A stretch of DNA of 64,000 nucleotides, from contig NC_039508.1 in NCBI RefSeq assembly GCF_003672135.1, positions 1,054,001 through 1,118,000 of the forward strand. The letters run 5' to 3'. The translations under genes and the position numbers were made by a program. This stretch comes from Ooceraea biroi. Lineage: Eukaryota; Arthropoda; Insecta; Hymenoptera; Formicidae. Below are positions 1-12,757 of this stretch, piece by piece (positions within the stretch are counted from its first letter, which is position 1; the number at the start of each line of letters is the position of its first letter). The notes under the pieces were generated by a model, which did not search any database, had not been told where the DNA came from, and saw nothing but the letters and a program-made list of their open reading frames with translations.

Positions 1-223
1 ACGCAAACGATCGCGGAAATTTCTCATGTTACCATGATAAGTCTACATCCTAAGTGTCAGTTAAAATGTTTTCCTGCAATCATGCTTTATGATCTTTTTT
101 CGTATAACAGAATCACGAATCTAAATGAAGGTATTTATTTAATTATAAATAATTTTATTTGGATTGAGCGTTTTTCAAACTTAATGAACATTTGAACGTA
201 AGTGTCTTTTCACTGGTACTCAC
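1..223 (-). other. Start of the intron downstream of the MBD exon
   Basis: This lies immediately 3' (minus-strand sense) of the exon donor GTGAGT. It is AT-rich with no conserved reading frame, and the next exon must lie to the left of the window. The intron assignment follows directly from the splice donor and the open phase of the exon. Confidence 0.75.
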
Positions 224-347
224 CTTGGGGTCAAAGTTGAAGACCTGTTCCGGTCTGAGCGGGCATTCGAGACCGCATTTGCAGGTTCCCACTGTCGTCA
301 GATACTCCTTCAGTTGGTCCAGCGAACCCAGCGCCGTACTGCTTGGA
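224..347 (-). CDS. sba: Internal exon of an MBD5/6-type methyl-CpG-binding domain protein (six-banded orthologue), partial gene
   Basis: Read on the minus strand, this 124-base segment is bounded by a pyrimidine-rich acceptor ending in CAG (AG at 349-348) and by a donor reading AAG|GTGAGT (GT at 223-222). The first base completes a codon split across the upstream junction, and the exon then gives 41 codons without a stop, ending in phase 0. The peptide carries GTCKCGLECPL followed by VFNFDP, the signature of the C-terminal half of the MBD in animal MBD5/MBD6 and Drosophila six-banded. The exon opens at the SPS-type turn, so the upstream exon should encode the first half of the domain. MBD5/6 proteins are known nuclear partners of the PR-DUB (BAP1/Calypso-ASX) H2A deubiquitinase, and their MBD binds methylated DNA poorly. 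Function here is inferred from family only. No other exon of the gene was located in the window. Confidence 0.92.
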
Positions 348-3300
348 CTGGAATTAGAGAAATGAGGAGAATTATTCTCTAACTCTCTCGTAGTATTGCG
401 CGCGGGTTAACGGCGTGCAAACAAAATATGACGCGTACGCGACGTGAATTGCGTAATGTTTGCCAAGCTTAGCGAACGCGTCTCGGTCGCGCCTTCTCCA
501 TACGATGCACTGCAACGACTGCATTTCCATTATTATCAACAATATACGTACTATTCGTGCAAATAACACGGCAACCGGCAACCGCGCGCTTCATAATTCA
601 TGAAATGCTCGCAATTCCTCGACGAGTTTCCTTCGCGAGCAATAATTCGTCGATTTTATATAATAGTTGTGTATCCGTTGCTTATCTACCGCCGCAATAG
701 TTTAATTAGTTGGGGCAAGCCAAAGATCGCGAAACTACCGAGAGTGCATACGGAGCATAAAATTAGGTTTCGAGCGGGAGTCGCGGGCAAGGCTATAATT
801 TGTAACATTTTATGTACTTCGGGCGTAGAATGCAGCTCACGAATTATGGATTTATTCCACTCTTGCTCGGATCTCCTCAATCGGAAATCCACTGCACCGT
901 GATAATTTTACATTTCAATCTAAAGCGTGAATTTCGTGCATTCGGCCGCTCCGCCGGCGAAACAAATTACAGGTTGAACTACTTAATCGCGCCAGGCAGA
1001 TGCTGCCGCCAGACATCTGCAAAAATTACCGTGAAATTCGAGGCGCATCAGATGCTACGCCACGATAAACGCAGTTGTCAATTCCACAAGTAAAAGAATG
1101 CAATTCAAAAGAAAAATCGTATGCGTCTGTAAACTGCAATTACGTTTTCGTTACGTTCAACAGAATTTGCTTTCCGTCAATCCTTTCTCGTGGATACATT
1201 AATAAACAATACTAAAAACTCGTGTGTCCAATGGGGTTAAATCATTCTCGAACCGTCCACTTGCTCAGTAATCTCAGTCTATCCAATCGAAACCGTATTA
1301 ATCGAGGGTGCTCGCAAGAAAGGTATTCGAGGATATCGCCAGCAAAAAAGGTGTTCAAGGATGCCCCGTGCGCGCACGTAATCGGCTCCGTGATGAAAAG
1401 CGATCAAGGCTGAGGGGCCGCACTTCCAGAAGGGAGAAACACGAGGTAGGCGTATTACAATTTGGTCGAGCGTCTCCCTGCGAGAGACACGGAGCACGAG
1501 GGACGAGGGCGGGCATGGGGGACGGTTTATTAGTTAAGGATACTGCTCGTCCGCCGGCTATTCCGGACGAGCTCGGAACGAGCGGCCGACTCTCGACGAT
1601 GTTTCAGGCTAAACCGAGGTAGGTGAAACCAGGCAGGGGTCTCGCCGCTTGTATATTGATTACCCGGCGGGGAGACAGAGAGAGGAGACTTTGTTTCGGG
1701 GTACTTTGCAGCTTCCTAAACTAATAACCGCGGGCGCCTCCGTCCCCAGCATTATAAACCCCGCGGGAAAAGGTGGGAGCCCAGCCCTCCGCCATCGTCC
1801 GCGGGAATGCTCGCGGCAATTATTTCTCGTGACAACAAGACGGATTCGCAAACCCGGCCCGGCGCTAATTTGCCGCCGGATTCGATTTGTTCACGGAGAA
1901 ACGCCTCCTCTGCCAGGCCTCCGCACGAGGGAGTGAAGAATATTTTTATTCGATCTAACGGTTACCTTTAGATTCCCCCTTTTTTACAAAATATCAGTTT
2001 CTTGAGAAATATTTTAACGTATGTACAAATTGCTAACTATGTGCAATATTAGCGAGCTGTCTGACGAAAAAGATAAACTAAAAAATTTGAAATTGAGAAA
2101 TCAGCAATCATGATCTTCGATCAACATTTAATTCGCACGAATAGATAGATCTCTGCGAATATAATCTACACTGAAGTCGCGTTCTCATAGGAAACATGAA
2201 TTTGATCTCCTAATTGCGCTCGAATTTAACAGGCGAGGGAATACCACACAATAAAATAGCACTTTAACCGTGAAACTCGCTTTTAAACGCGCCGTTACCG
2301 TTATTACGCACCTACCCCGTAACCACAGAAAACGCACAATCCGAGGGACCGAATTCACGCGACTGGCAAAGGAATAAGCTCCGACGAGGACCGGTCGCAG
2401 ATTTCGGTCCACCCGCTAACCGTGGGTTTTATCTCGTAAATAATGCAGTAACGCTTCCGCGCCTTGGCAAAGGCTGTTCTCCGTAACGCGGAGCGCTGCG
2501 CGGCGACCGAATCTCAATGTACAGTTGCACGATACCATAAATAAGGGCAGGCAGAGAGTCGGAAGGAGGGAAAGGGAGACCTCCTCCTATTTCTCCGTAT
2601 TTCGCGCAAAGTGCGTTGGAATGCGTTGCCGGTAACGGAGACGAGAGAGACACCGAGTTACGCCGGATGAATTATGTCCGTTGGCGCGGGCTGGGCTAAG
2701 CCGCTTGTCCTCGTAAAGCACGCAGCCGCCGCCACCACCGTCCGCGAGAGACCGGTGTCAGCTTTTCCTCGTTTCACCCTTCTGCGCGCCCCTTTTCTCG
2801 GTCTTTTCCGCCGGCCACCACCGCGAAATCGCGTAATTATTCTTGTTTTCGAGGACGGCCGGCACCTGGTGCGACCGCGGGCGATTCTATTCCGGAAACA
2901 CGACGAGTCCGACGAGCGAAGGGATAAAGGGTGAGTCGGCCTCCCCCGACTTGCGTTCTCCAACTGCATCTCTCCCAGCGGATACGCAAGAGTTTGGAAC
3001 CGACGAAAATCGTGTAACAAAGCGCGTTCGGATTATTCGAATTTACGACACGCTCGGGGCTAACGAGAACCTCCCCTCGCTTTTCTTTTTATCGTGGAAA
3101 TATCACGGGACGGTGAAGGGAAGGGGACGCGAATAAATGGCGAAACAAAAGTAATATCTGATGATTTAATTGAGTTAATTAACAAGCTGTTCCCGTTTCG
3201 AGCCATTGCTCATTCCGCCAATGAGAAGCGGTGCTGCGGCGACGCAGAGGTGGCAAATCAGCCACCGTGGAGATAAGTAGACTCGTTTACGGGGACGCGG

Positions 3301-6300
3301 CAATTGCCACCCTGGCTAAAGAGGCGCGTGCTCGCGCGTTATACCTGAAATATCAGCATCGCGTGGACCAGCATTGCAAAGACAGATGCGCAATTACGAG
3401 GGGTGCTTTTCGGGCTGCCGCTATCGCGCGGTGACGCAAACGACTGCCATTTTTACAGCGAATTAATAACTTCGTCGCGCGACGGAATTAATTTCTTAAT
3501 TAGTGAGACACGTTTCTCAGAGCGTCGAGGTGCTTGCGATCGATCTCGAAAACTTTCCCTTGTTAACTAATTAGATTTTCGTTCCTTTAATCTTGTAACC
3601 AAGCTGTGGCATTAAAAAAGGTACATAAACAAATCATTAAGTCAACGAAACTAACATTTGCACGAAAGAATTGCTTACTCGAAACAAACCGATTAAGCAA
3701 ATTACATAACTGATCGTGCAATAATAAATCGCGCTTGCTTTTTCGTTCTTAATTATCTCCAATTATCTGTGCATTTAGAATAACAAGATAGTTATCAGTG
3801 ATTCGTTTTGTAATTCAGTTTTCCTCAATATATCCACAAATAGCGCCGCATTTGTAGCCGGCGAGGCGAAACTTTCAGATTCCCACAACCCCCGCTTCAC
3901 GACGCTGAATATGACGTTGGCACCTGAACTGCACTTATCTAGAATCTATGAGCACTCGTTCAATCGGCTCTCTCGTGAGCTTTGCTGCCGCCCGCGGTAA
4001 TGTCGCTCGCACATACACACACTATGGTGTTTAGCCAGCCACCTGGATAACGTGGCAATTTCGATCGCTAATCGTGGGAATAAGAATCGCGATCCTTATT
4101 TGCCGTTTATCGCGATCTAGCGATCTTCTGCATTGTCGACTAATAAACAGCATCGGAACCTTCTTGGCGAGAATGTGACCGCGCGATGTCGAAATACTTT
4201 TTCTCGCAATGGCGTTCCTCGTAGAAATCACACGACGAGAAACAAAAATGTTACTGTTAGCACTATAATTTGTTGCGATTTGTTTCTACTATCAACGAAC
4301 CTAATATATAATATTACGCGTGTGCATGGCGCAATTTTGCGACAAGGAGAACAGCAGGAAAACGCGTTTGCAGAACACGCTCTCGTGTTAATCTCATATA
4401 ATTACGTCACATTCGGATATTCGATCGCAAACATTAATTATCGTCGAGCGCAGATTTTAACGCGTTTCATATACCGCGTTTGCGTCATTAAATGCACGCG
4501 ATGACGCGCCGCGCCGCGCCGCGACGAGAGGAAGCGAGAGCGAGCGAGAGACAGGGAGAAAGAGAGAAAGAGACGAAACGCGCGCTGAAAATGCAGCGAC
4601 TGCAATTATAATTCACGTGCAACAATGCAACTATGTTCCGCGCAATTCAATCCGCCCTGCCGCCTATTATCGGCGAGCTCGCAGCTCACCGCAATTGCGT
4701 ATCGTCGCCCCCCACGCCGCGGGATAAGCGTGACACCGTAATAGGAAATTCGCGAAACGCCCGAAATTGTTAATCGTCGCGCGCTGCGCGACCGGGCGCG
4801 CTTTAAACGAAGGTCAATGCAGTAAATCTCACCGAAGTCGCCGACCGGTAACAATAACGGCCGCCGGTTGCCGGTTGCGTTGCATCGCGTTGCATCTCCG
4901 CGCGATGTAGGGACCGAGAGACAGAGCGAAACGCCAATTGGAATTGGCTCGTAATTCGCGCCCGTTGTCCGACGGATGGCTCGGCCCGATAATTACCGAT
5001 TGGGGATAAATTTATGACAGCAATAATTTACGCGGAAACTGCGACTGGCCAGCCGGCTCGATAAAGAGCGATTAACTATAAAATGAAACTGCCGCCGCCA
5101 TCGGACGCGCGGCTCTCGTCGGCGAGATACCTACATACTTCCGTTTGCCGGCGGGGGTTGCACGAGTACGTGTGTATGTGCGTGAGTGCGTGCACGCATC
5201 ATCGAACGTGAGATCAAAATTTAAACCATTCCGATAAGAGGCGCACGGCGCGCTTCGACTCGCCATGATAACGACGTAATGACGCAAGCGGAAAAATTGC
5301 TCGCTGTCTCAACGTTTGCTTTCAATATTTTAACATTCCGTAGACGGCAAAGGAACACGTACCACGTTGGGATCGGACTTGGCTCGATCAAATAATGGAG
5401 TTTATACATCTCGACCCCAATGGCGAGGAACATTAATGTAAAAATTTAATACGGCTCTGTTTGACCACGTGCCGCGTATCGGAGCAAACGGGACGGTTTG
5501 CTTTCGACGATCGCGCGGATCCAAGAAGAGCGGACGGTAATTATCGCATTAATAATACACCGCGCGCACACAAAGCGTGCGCGATGTGTAATACGCGCGC
5601 AAAAGCGCCGATGTTAATTATTAATCGCGGAAAGTCGCGAAACAACAGACGCGATTTAAATTAATGCAAACGTCGGTTCCATCAGCCGTACTTACAACAC
5701 GTTAAAGTGAATAATTGAATTTCGAGTCGCTTTATTGGCGGCTTTGTGCTGCAATTAATCGGCGCCCACACCTGCCCGCTCGCCCGCACCCGCGCGCGCG
5801 TGAGAGCGTGCGTTTTAGACCAGATCATGTGACGATACCATCAAAATCAATAACCGATACACTGGTTCGTGTCACGCTGACCGGCGGTGTTCTGCTATCG
5901 GGATCAATAATCAATTCGCAAGATCGTCATCGAGCGGTGTTTCGCGTTGCCACCGTCGCCGAAATCGATAATCGATTCGTAATGTCGTTCGTGCAGCCGG
6001 CTGCAGCGTTTTGCTCTCCATCGAAATCGCAACTGCGATCTCGCAACGCGTTCATTAGATTCCACCAAAATGTGATACACTGCCGGCACGTTCGGTACGC
6101 TACGGTCCATATAATTATAGGATATCAAACAGCGTGCCTTAATGACATCGGTGCAATGTTTGGCCTAATCGAACCAAATGCCCCTCGCGCAGATAATAAA
6201 AGCGTCACGGAATCAAACGCGCCGAATGTAACGCGATAAGTATCCCGATTAATCTTGTTTCGCGCCAGCGTTTCAGTTCTTTCGAGCTTATCACTTGGGC

Positions 6301-9300
6301 TTCGATAACGCTGCTATGCTCGAACTGCTAAAATATGTTCAACCAGAGTCAGTTTGTAAAATCACTCCTAAACATTGTCGGTTGTATACTAATAAAAATA
6401 AAATAATAAAATATTCAAGTTAAAAGAAGATTTTATTCTCTCTCTAATATAATAAAAAAATAATAAAGAAGAAACTTTGTCGCGACGTAGAGAGGCATGA
6501 AGCGTTCTTGCAGACTCAATTTCCGTAACGTAAGAGTGAAGCTCATCAAAGTAGCATTACTCGGACGTAATTGCCTCTTCGCACCATTCGATTAGTCTTC
6601 TGTATCGCAGCAGCGTTATTATATCTGTCGTATCCTCGAACTGTTTATCAATGATCTATCTGCCTCGGTGTTCTTTACGCCTCGAGGAACGATCCTTATC
6701 CGTGGCCAAGCCAGCGATACGATATTATCGAAGGAACGAGGCTACGGTACATAGCTGGGGGAGGGAGTAATTTTCGACCACGAAAAGTGAAACGTTAACG
6801 GCGTCCGATCACGAATCGCTCGTTTCCTCCGGGTGTTTTGCACTTTTCTGCATGCGAGTGAACCGGACGAAGCGGAGAGGTCCGGGACGAGAGGTGGGAA
6901 GGAGGGATAGAACGAGGAGGGTCGAAAGTCGAGGTCGAAGACGAAGAAAAGAGAGAGAAAGAGAGAAGGAATGGACGGTTTCACAAGTTGGATCGGGCGC
7001 AGATTGCAGTCATTTGCCGGCATAAATTGCACGAGCGGATAATCGCGCAGAAACGAAAGCGGTCGCAGCCACGTCGGAATCGCCACGAATCAGCCGAAAT
7101 TCCGTGGTTCCGGAGCGGGCGAGCCTTGTGCCGGAGCGGCGAATTGTTGCTTTCACCGGCTTGCAACACACGAATAAGCACTTTACGATACGTTACACGA
7201 GCACATTTATTTCCGCCAACACCACTCGCACCTACCGATATAAGATTGCTATCTAAGACCGTTAGTTATACAAACGAATGAGCGCTGCGCTCGTCGCGAT
7301 ATAACGAGTCTATTTCACATGTGCAACTGCTTGTGCCCACAAATGTCACGAAGTATCTAACATTTTATTTAAGAAAAAAGGAAAACCTATGCGCGTGGGA
7401 GAATGACCTGATTGATATCGGTACTCGGTTGCTTGCAATGGAGTATTTATATTGATCAAGTATCCAACTTTTAGCTCAATCAGTATAATTGGCAATCGGC
7501 GTAAGAGCTGAAAGTGAAGGAATACTTATGTCCCTGTCCGAGATAAAGTAATAACGTCTATACGGGCACTACCATGCGGAAATCGTAATCGAGGAAATAT
7601 CCGCTTCACACTGAACGACTAAAGAGAGTAAAACCGCGAGTTTCTTGGTGCTCGCTGCGGTAATACCGGAATACCGTTCCCGACAAAGTTTTGTCGGTGC
7701 ACACGAAGCAATAACTATGCGGGGTGACGCATATACATACGTACATACACACCGACAGATAAAGTTATCGCGACAGCACCGCAAATTTCAAACGACGGAA
7801 CGACTTTTACGACGATTATCGCGAACACAATAGATTCGCGAAGTCATACGCATTCGTTACCGCGGCCATTGAACTTGCAGAAGATCATCATTGCACTCAA
7901 CAAAAATGCAAAATAAGCGACAAGGAACAATCCAATCCAACATGACACGTGAAATAAATCCTCGGATTTATCCTTTCTCGTTTCCCCGATTTCCCGTATC
8001 ATGTGAGTGAATCAAATTCGTCGATAAATAATCGAGTTCCAAATAAATGTTTAAAGATCACCTCGCTCGTTGCCCTTCCAACAAATCCATTCAATTAACC
8101 GGGAACGGTTCAATCGCGTATCGGAAATGTAATTTTATAAATGATCGCGCGGCGCCGTCGGTCGCCGCGCGAGAGAGGAGGCCATAGACGCGCAACACCA
8201 TGGCGATCGATGGTGCGAACCAATCGACTATACCCGCAAATTGCAACTCGACGCGCGATGGCAGCCACGCGTTAGAGTTCGCAGCTTTATAAGCCCTCGC
8301 GGACCTTGTGTTTGTCTTTGCAAACTGCCGTCGAGCACCGCCGCGCGATCTCAACTATATTTCGAGCTATAAATTTATGCGCGCCGATAATTTTAGCGCG
8401 CGCGACGTCGGCAAACTACCCTTCTGTCTACCTATAGACAGACAGGCGCCGCAGACGGTTCGTCGTCGCGCAGCTACGAAGTTAGATCGCAGTTCTAGCC
8501 TTTTCCATCTCTCTCCTCCGGCGTTCACCTCTGACCTTTATCCTGAAGACACACGGGTAAAGTTAACCCGGAGATGAGGAGCGCGCGTGCCGCAAAATTG
8601 TCTCATCGCGGCAAGCCCATTATCGCGCGCGCTCGCACACGTGGGTTTTATTTCAGGGAGATTATTTAAGACGCCGGGCGCGGGCGTCGTTATTTATTCA
8701 CGAGTTAATGGAATTTTCCTACTTCCTCGAAACTCATTCCTCAAATAAAAGAGATCTCCCGCGCCCGCAGCGGTGGCCAATAAACAAGGCTTACTGCCAA
8801 GCTTTACGAGCGCGGTCCCAGGTGGTCCCCGGCACGCCGTCTCGCAGATCGGGGAGGGTTCTCTCCCGTTGTTCCAAGGAGCTTATCAATCGCGCGAGAC
8901 GCAAGCCACACCGTGATACCACTCGCTCGGAACGCAGACAAACGAGCACGCAGCAGTACTTCTCGACTGATGCGCGCGAGGAAAGCGGCACGTGCGCGAG
9001 CGCGAGCAATCGCGAGACATCGCGCGTTCAGCTCGCGAAATTGCAGCGTATTCGCGACGTTCTGGCGAAATTGTACCGCCACCACCACGACTTCATTACA
9101 CGTGCGCTCTTCCATTTGCCTGTGTACACGGGCAAATTAACTGTTGACAAATCGACTCGTTGTACACGTCAGCGTGCACACCGCAGCCACGCCAAAATAC
9201 GCCAATATGCATCAGAGTACACCGCAGCCGGTGTTGCTGCGATGCAGTGCGCCCATCCAAATACACGCTGAATCGTGACATAATTTGGCGGCGTGCTCGC

Positions 9301-10651
9301 GCGATTCGCGTCAGGCACGTAAGTAACGATCTCGCCAAGATATACCCCAGGCTGCCTTCGAGCATTACGTTAATTATTTCCAAGGAGGAGAGATTGTTGT
9401 CCGGAACGGAGTTTGTCGCTTTGAACCACTTCGCGTACTCACACTTCGCATACCTCCCTCGCCCTTTCGCGGAGCGCGTCGATTGTTCTCATGACGAAAA
9501 GCGGACGGCACAAAGAGAGAAAGAACAATTACAAGACCCGAACGTAACATTATGCTAGTTAATTGGCCGGCGACTGCTGATTTCTCGAAAGTGTGCAAAT
9601 TGGAACACGCTCGCGTACGTTACACGACGGATAAGCATCTGTAATTAACACGTGCGTGTAAAGGGCTTGTAAAGAAATGCAAGAGGTATCTTATTAACTT
9701 TTTTCCTGTTTGCCGCCGCACCGCAAAAAACACCGAGCGAGCCGTAGTAATGGCAGACGCGTTAAATTCAAGAGATATTTCTCACGGCATGCAAACGTTA
9801 CGCGAACAATAAATCTTGAGACTTGAATTACACTGCCGAATTACTTCCATGAAAAAAAGTTTCGCCGTTACTTGCAGCCGTGCACTCGTCTTGTGTTTGA
9901 TCGGGATATCCACGGGTAATCGTCTCATCAATCGTCAACGAACCCGAACGGAACGACGAGAGCAAAGTAGATAATCGTGAGGCATCACACTTGACTAATT
10001 TCACGTAACGACCGACGAGCTTTTGTCTGCAAAACGCCGCTCTCCGGGGATGTTTTAGCGGTGCAGCATCATTAAACACGTGAGAGGAGAGATGAGCGTG
10101 CCGACGAACGCGAACGAGCGAATATAATTATAACCGAGGTAAAGGGGTATTTATGTTCTCCACGCTCTGTACGAAACAACTCGCGTATCGGATCGGTTAT
10201 TTCTTGCTATCGAAACGCTCCAGTGCGTCCTGCATTTCGATACGTTACTGCCAGAGTAATGACTCAAATTAATCAGAGCCGCGCGATTCTTTTTCTCTCG
10301 CTAGCAATTTTGCATCGCTGCGAATTGAACGATCCATCCTTCAACGTGACAATCCAGCAAATTAACGACAAGTGACGTAGCTCCGTGTCGCCTGGCATAA
10401 GCGTGCATCCAGTATCATCTCGCAAATTACTTCCCGAAGCTGGTAACGGAGCTGGAGTGCCACACGATCCGCGTGCTATCGCACTTCGCTAATTTCGCGT
10501 AATGATCAGCGAGCTTATTCGCGGAGCGGTTGCTCTCTCGAGACGCTTCGCCAGCGCAACGTGATTTACGTTTGCGCGGGAAGGGTAGATGATGGCTTAC
10601 AGGGGTTACGAGAAGCGGGAGTATAATTATTATCGAAGGCAGGTAGCAACG

Positions 10652-10684
10652 GCAGCAACAGCAGCAGCAGCAGCAACAGCAGCA
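10652..10684 (+). repeat. (GCA)n microsatellite
   Basis: An interrupted GCA/ACA triplet run. It sits in an open frame (10589-10828) where it would read as Ala/Thr repeats, but nothing flanking it looks like a known protein. It is treated as a simple repeat. Confidence 0.85.
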
Positions 10685-10951
10685 TATGGCGAATACGAGG
10701 AGTCGACGCACGGCTCTCCTCCAATTTCCCTCCCTCCCTCCCGTCCTCATGGTTTCGAGCCGGAGGATCACCATCTGTACGTCCTGCTAAATCCCATGAC
10801 TCCGCGTATTATTAGCTTGCATTATTGATTTATTATTTAGCGCTAGGCAGCCGCGCAAGCGCCCGCTAAATCGGGGTTAACCGCTCATTTGCCGACGGTG
10901 CATTATGGTTTCTGCGTTATGGCGCCATAATGAGGCAATACAAACGAGGGA

Positions 10952-10979
10952 GATATATATACCTATATATATATATATA
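10952..10979 (+). repeat. (AT)n microsatellite
   Basis: Two alternating AT runs separated by a CC interruption. A chance TATA-like resemblance is possible, but there is no initiator or exon evidence nearby. Confidence 0.75.
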
Positions 10980-11568
10980 AAGACCCTCCGGACTTTTTAT
11001 CGGCGTCCTACTTTCCTCGGACCTTGCCTCGATCGTCCTCGACCGAGGACTGTTCGCGCGAAAACCCGATATCGACGAAACGCGAAATTATCAGGAAACA
11101 CATTTCACCATGAATGGGTATTCAGTATCGGGAAATCTCGCAATTTCGTAAACGAACAAAAAACGAATAAAGCACCGATATGTCCACGTTTAATGGATTA
11201 TGTAAAACACGATCAATCTGCTGCATTTTTTAATGTATTTGAACTTGCACATGACTATTTTATAAATCTCACAAATTCTCTAGTTATTAAAAAACGATTT
11301 TTATAGCTTGATACGTCTTGCGTGTGCGGAGCATAATCAAGGCAAACATTGATTATCGATAATCCAGCTGTGTTTCGTGACAGAATAAATAACGACAACT
11401 TATATCACGACTAACATAATTGCTCACGCACCGTCACGTTCATCCGTTTCACTGGCAGCTTGAAAATCTCGTCCAGCGTGCGTATATAACAACGGTATCG
11501 CTACGCATCTCGCGCGACGTGCACAAAAATAATTCTAATTACCGCGGCGGGCGAGGCACGTTAATGAA

Positions 11569-11595
11569 ACGTCCCACGATTTCACCGTGGGACGT
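11569..11595. repeat. Perfect 10-bp inverted repeat (hairpin)
   Basis: Arms ACGTCCCACG (11569-11578) and CGTGGGACGT (11586-11595) flank a 7-base loop. It is not followed by a T-run and is too short for a microRNA precursor. Function is unknown. Confidence 0.8.
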
Positions 11596-12623
11596 GTACC
11601 ATACGTCCCTCGAACGAAGCTGCGTCTCTTGATTACCTAGTTGTCCACGACTACATTTCGATTAACAGCAAAACGGCGCGCCGGCAAATTGTTGCTCGCG
11701 GTGCCCGATAACGCGCGCGCCGATAAATTAAACGCCGTGATAAACCGGTAGCGCCTTTATGCACGCATACACGCGTACGCGTGCACGTGCAAATACTCGG
11801 GCACGCGTAATCGCGCACACGCAAGCGCCAAATGGAAACCGTTCCGGAGTGAGTCGCTTATCGGAATCGGCCGTATCATAACTAGCACCGGCGTAACATA
11901 AAACGAATTTTCCATTAAGCGCCAACTAACTGTGATTCACGATCTGCGTACGTCATGCCGTCGGCTTAACCCATTTAATGAATTACGTCCACGATCGGAT
12001 TTTTCCACATCGTTGTAAGCGTTGTACCTCTCAAGTTCTGCGCTGCGGGATATTATATTAAAATTCTAAATTTAGTTAAAAAAATGTGTGTTAGAAATTT
12101 TTTAAATAATTTTACGTGCATTAAGATTATTTTTTTATTATATCTAAAATTTCGCTAAACAGAAATTATAAAGAAATTATATTAAATTATAAACCTATGA
12201 TACATCCAGAACTGATAAACATCGCGCGAAACATCATTTTCAAATAGTAGCTACAGATATTTTTCACGAACAATGTTTTATTGCGTTTTTATGCGATTTT
12301 GTAGAACTTTACGACTATCTTTTATTATCGACGACGCGATCATGTATTCAATTGTACGATCCATGTCCGAGACTAATTCTGTCGATTAATAGCGAGATGC
12401 GCGCCAGTGTGAATGTGCAGTTGACTAGAGATGATTAGTAAGAAGGAGATAAATTGCACAGTAGCCAATGTATCGATGTATCTTCCGTATCGCATCACTT
12501 TAATTAATTCACCAGCATGCGATCAGCAGCGTCTCGCGAATACGCACAAGCTATCAGTTATTCTCTATCGTGGCATCGACATTAGATATTTCACGTTCTG
12601 CACGATTTAGCGAACAAGCTCAC

Positions 12624-12757
12624 CTTCCATTTGCTCCGGCGATCACAAGTGCTCTCGTATTACTCCGACCGCACATTTCTCAAGAACGGTAATCAATGCA
12701 ACGTTTTGTCTCACTTCGGCTTTAGGTTTTCATCGGCGCACACGTGCACTTTTAACT
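12624..12757 (-). other. Weak candidate first exon with initiator and start codon
   Basis: On the minus strand, the arthropod initiator match TCAGTT (12759-12754) is followed about 130 bases later by an AAATGGAAG|GTGAGC arrangement. There an ATG (12630-12628) in good insect context lies seven bases before a strong donor (GT at 12623-12622). An in-frame TGA lies five codons upstream of the ATG, as expected for a 5' leader. It has the same strand as the MBD exon, so it could be an upstream exon of that gene. Its phase (1) does not match the phase needed directly before the MBD exon, so at least one more exon would be required. There is no protein homology to support it. Confidence 0.15.

Larger units (their letters stand above)
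348..12623. other. Long non-coding stretch upstream of the MBD exon (intron or intergenic)
   Basis: About 12 kb with no reading frame I can assign to a family. AT-rich islands are visible near 1950-2170, 3440-3840, 6340-6480 and 12030-12310. CpG-rich, more GC-rich blocks lie near 1280-1940, 2440-3130 and 8100-9050. A purine-rich run occupies about 4523-4577. An open frame of about 170 codons near 5715-6239 is made of CpG-rich sequence without recognisable motifs and is not called. The part next to the exon must be intron; how far the intron extends cannot be told. Confidence 0.6.

Noticed and set aside
5715..6239. Plus-strand frame of 174 codons
   Set aside because: No family resemblance, and the sequence is rich in ATCGAT-like short repeats.
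10589..10828. Frame with Ala/Thr repeats around the GCA tract
   Set aside because: The repeat is a plain microsatellite, the flanks are not protein-like, and the minus strand is equally open.
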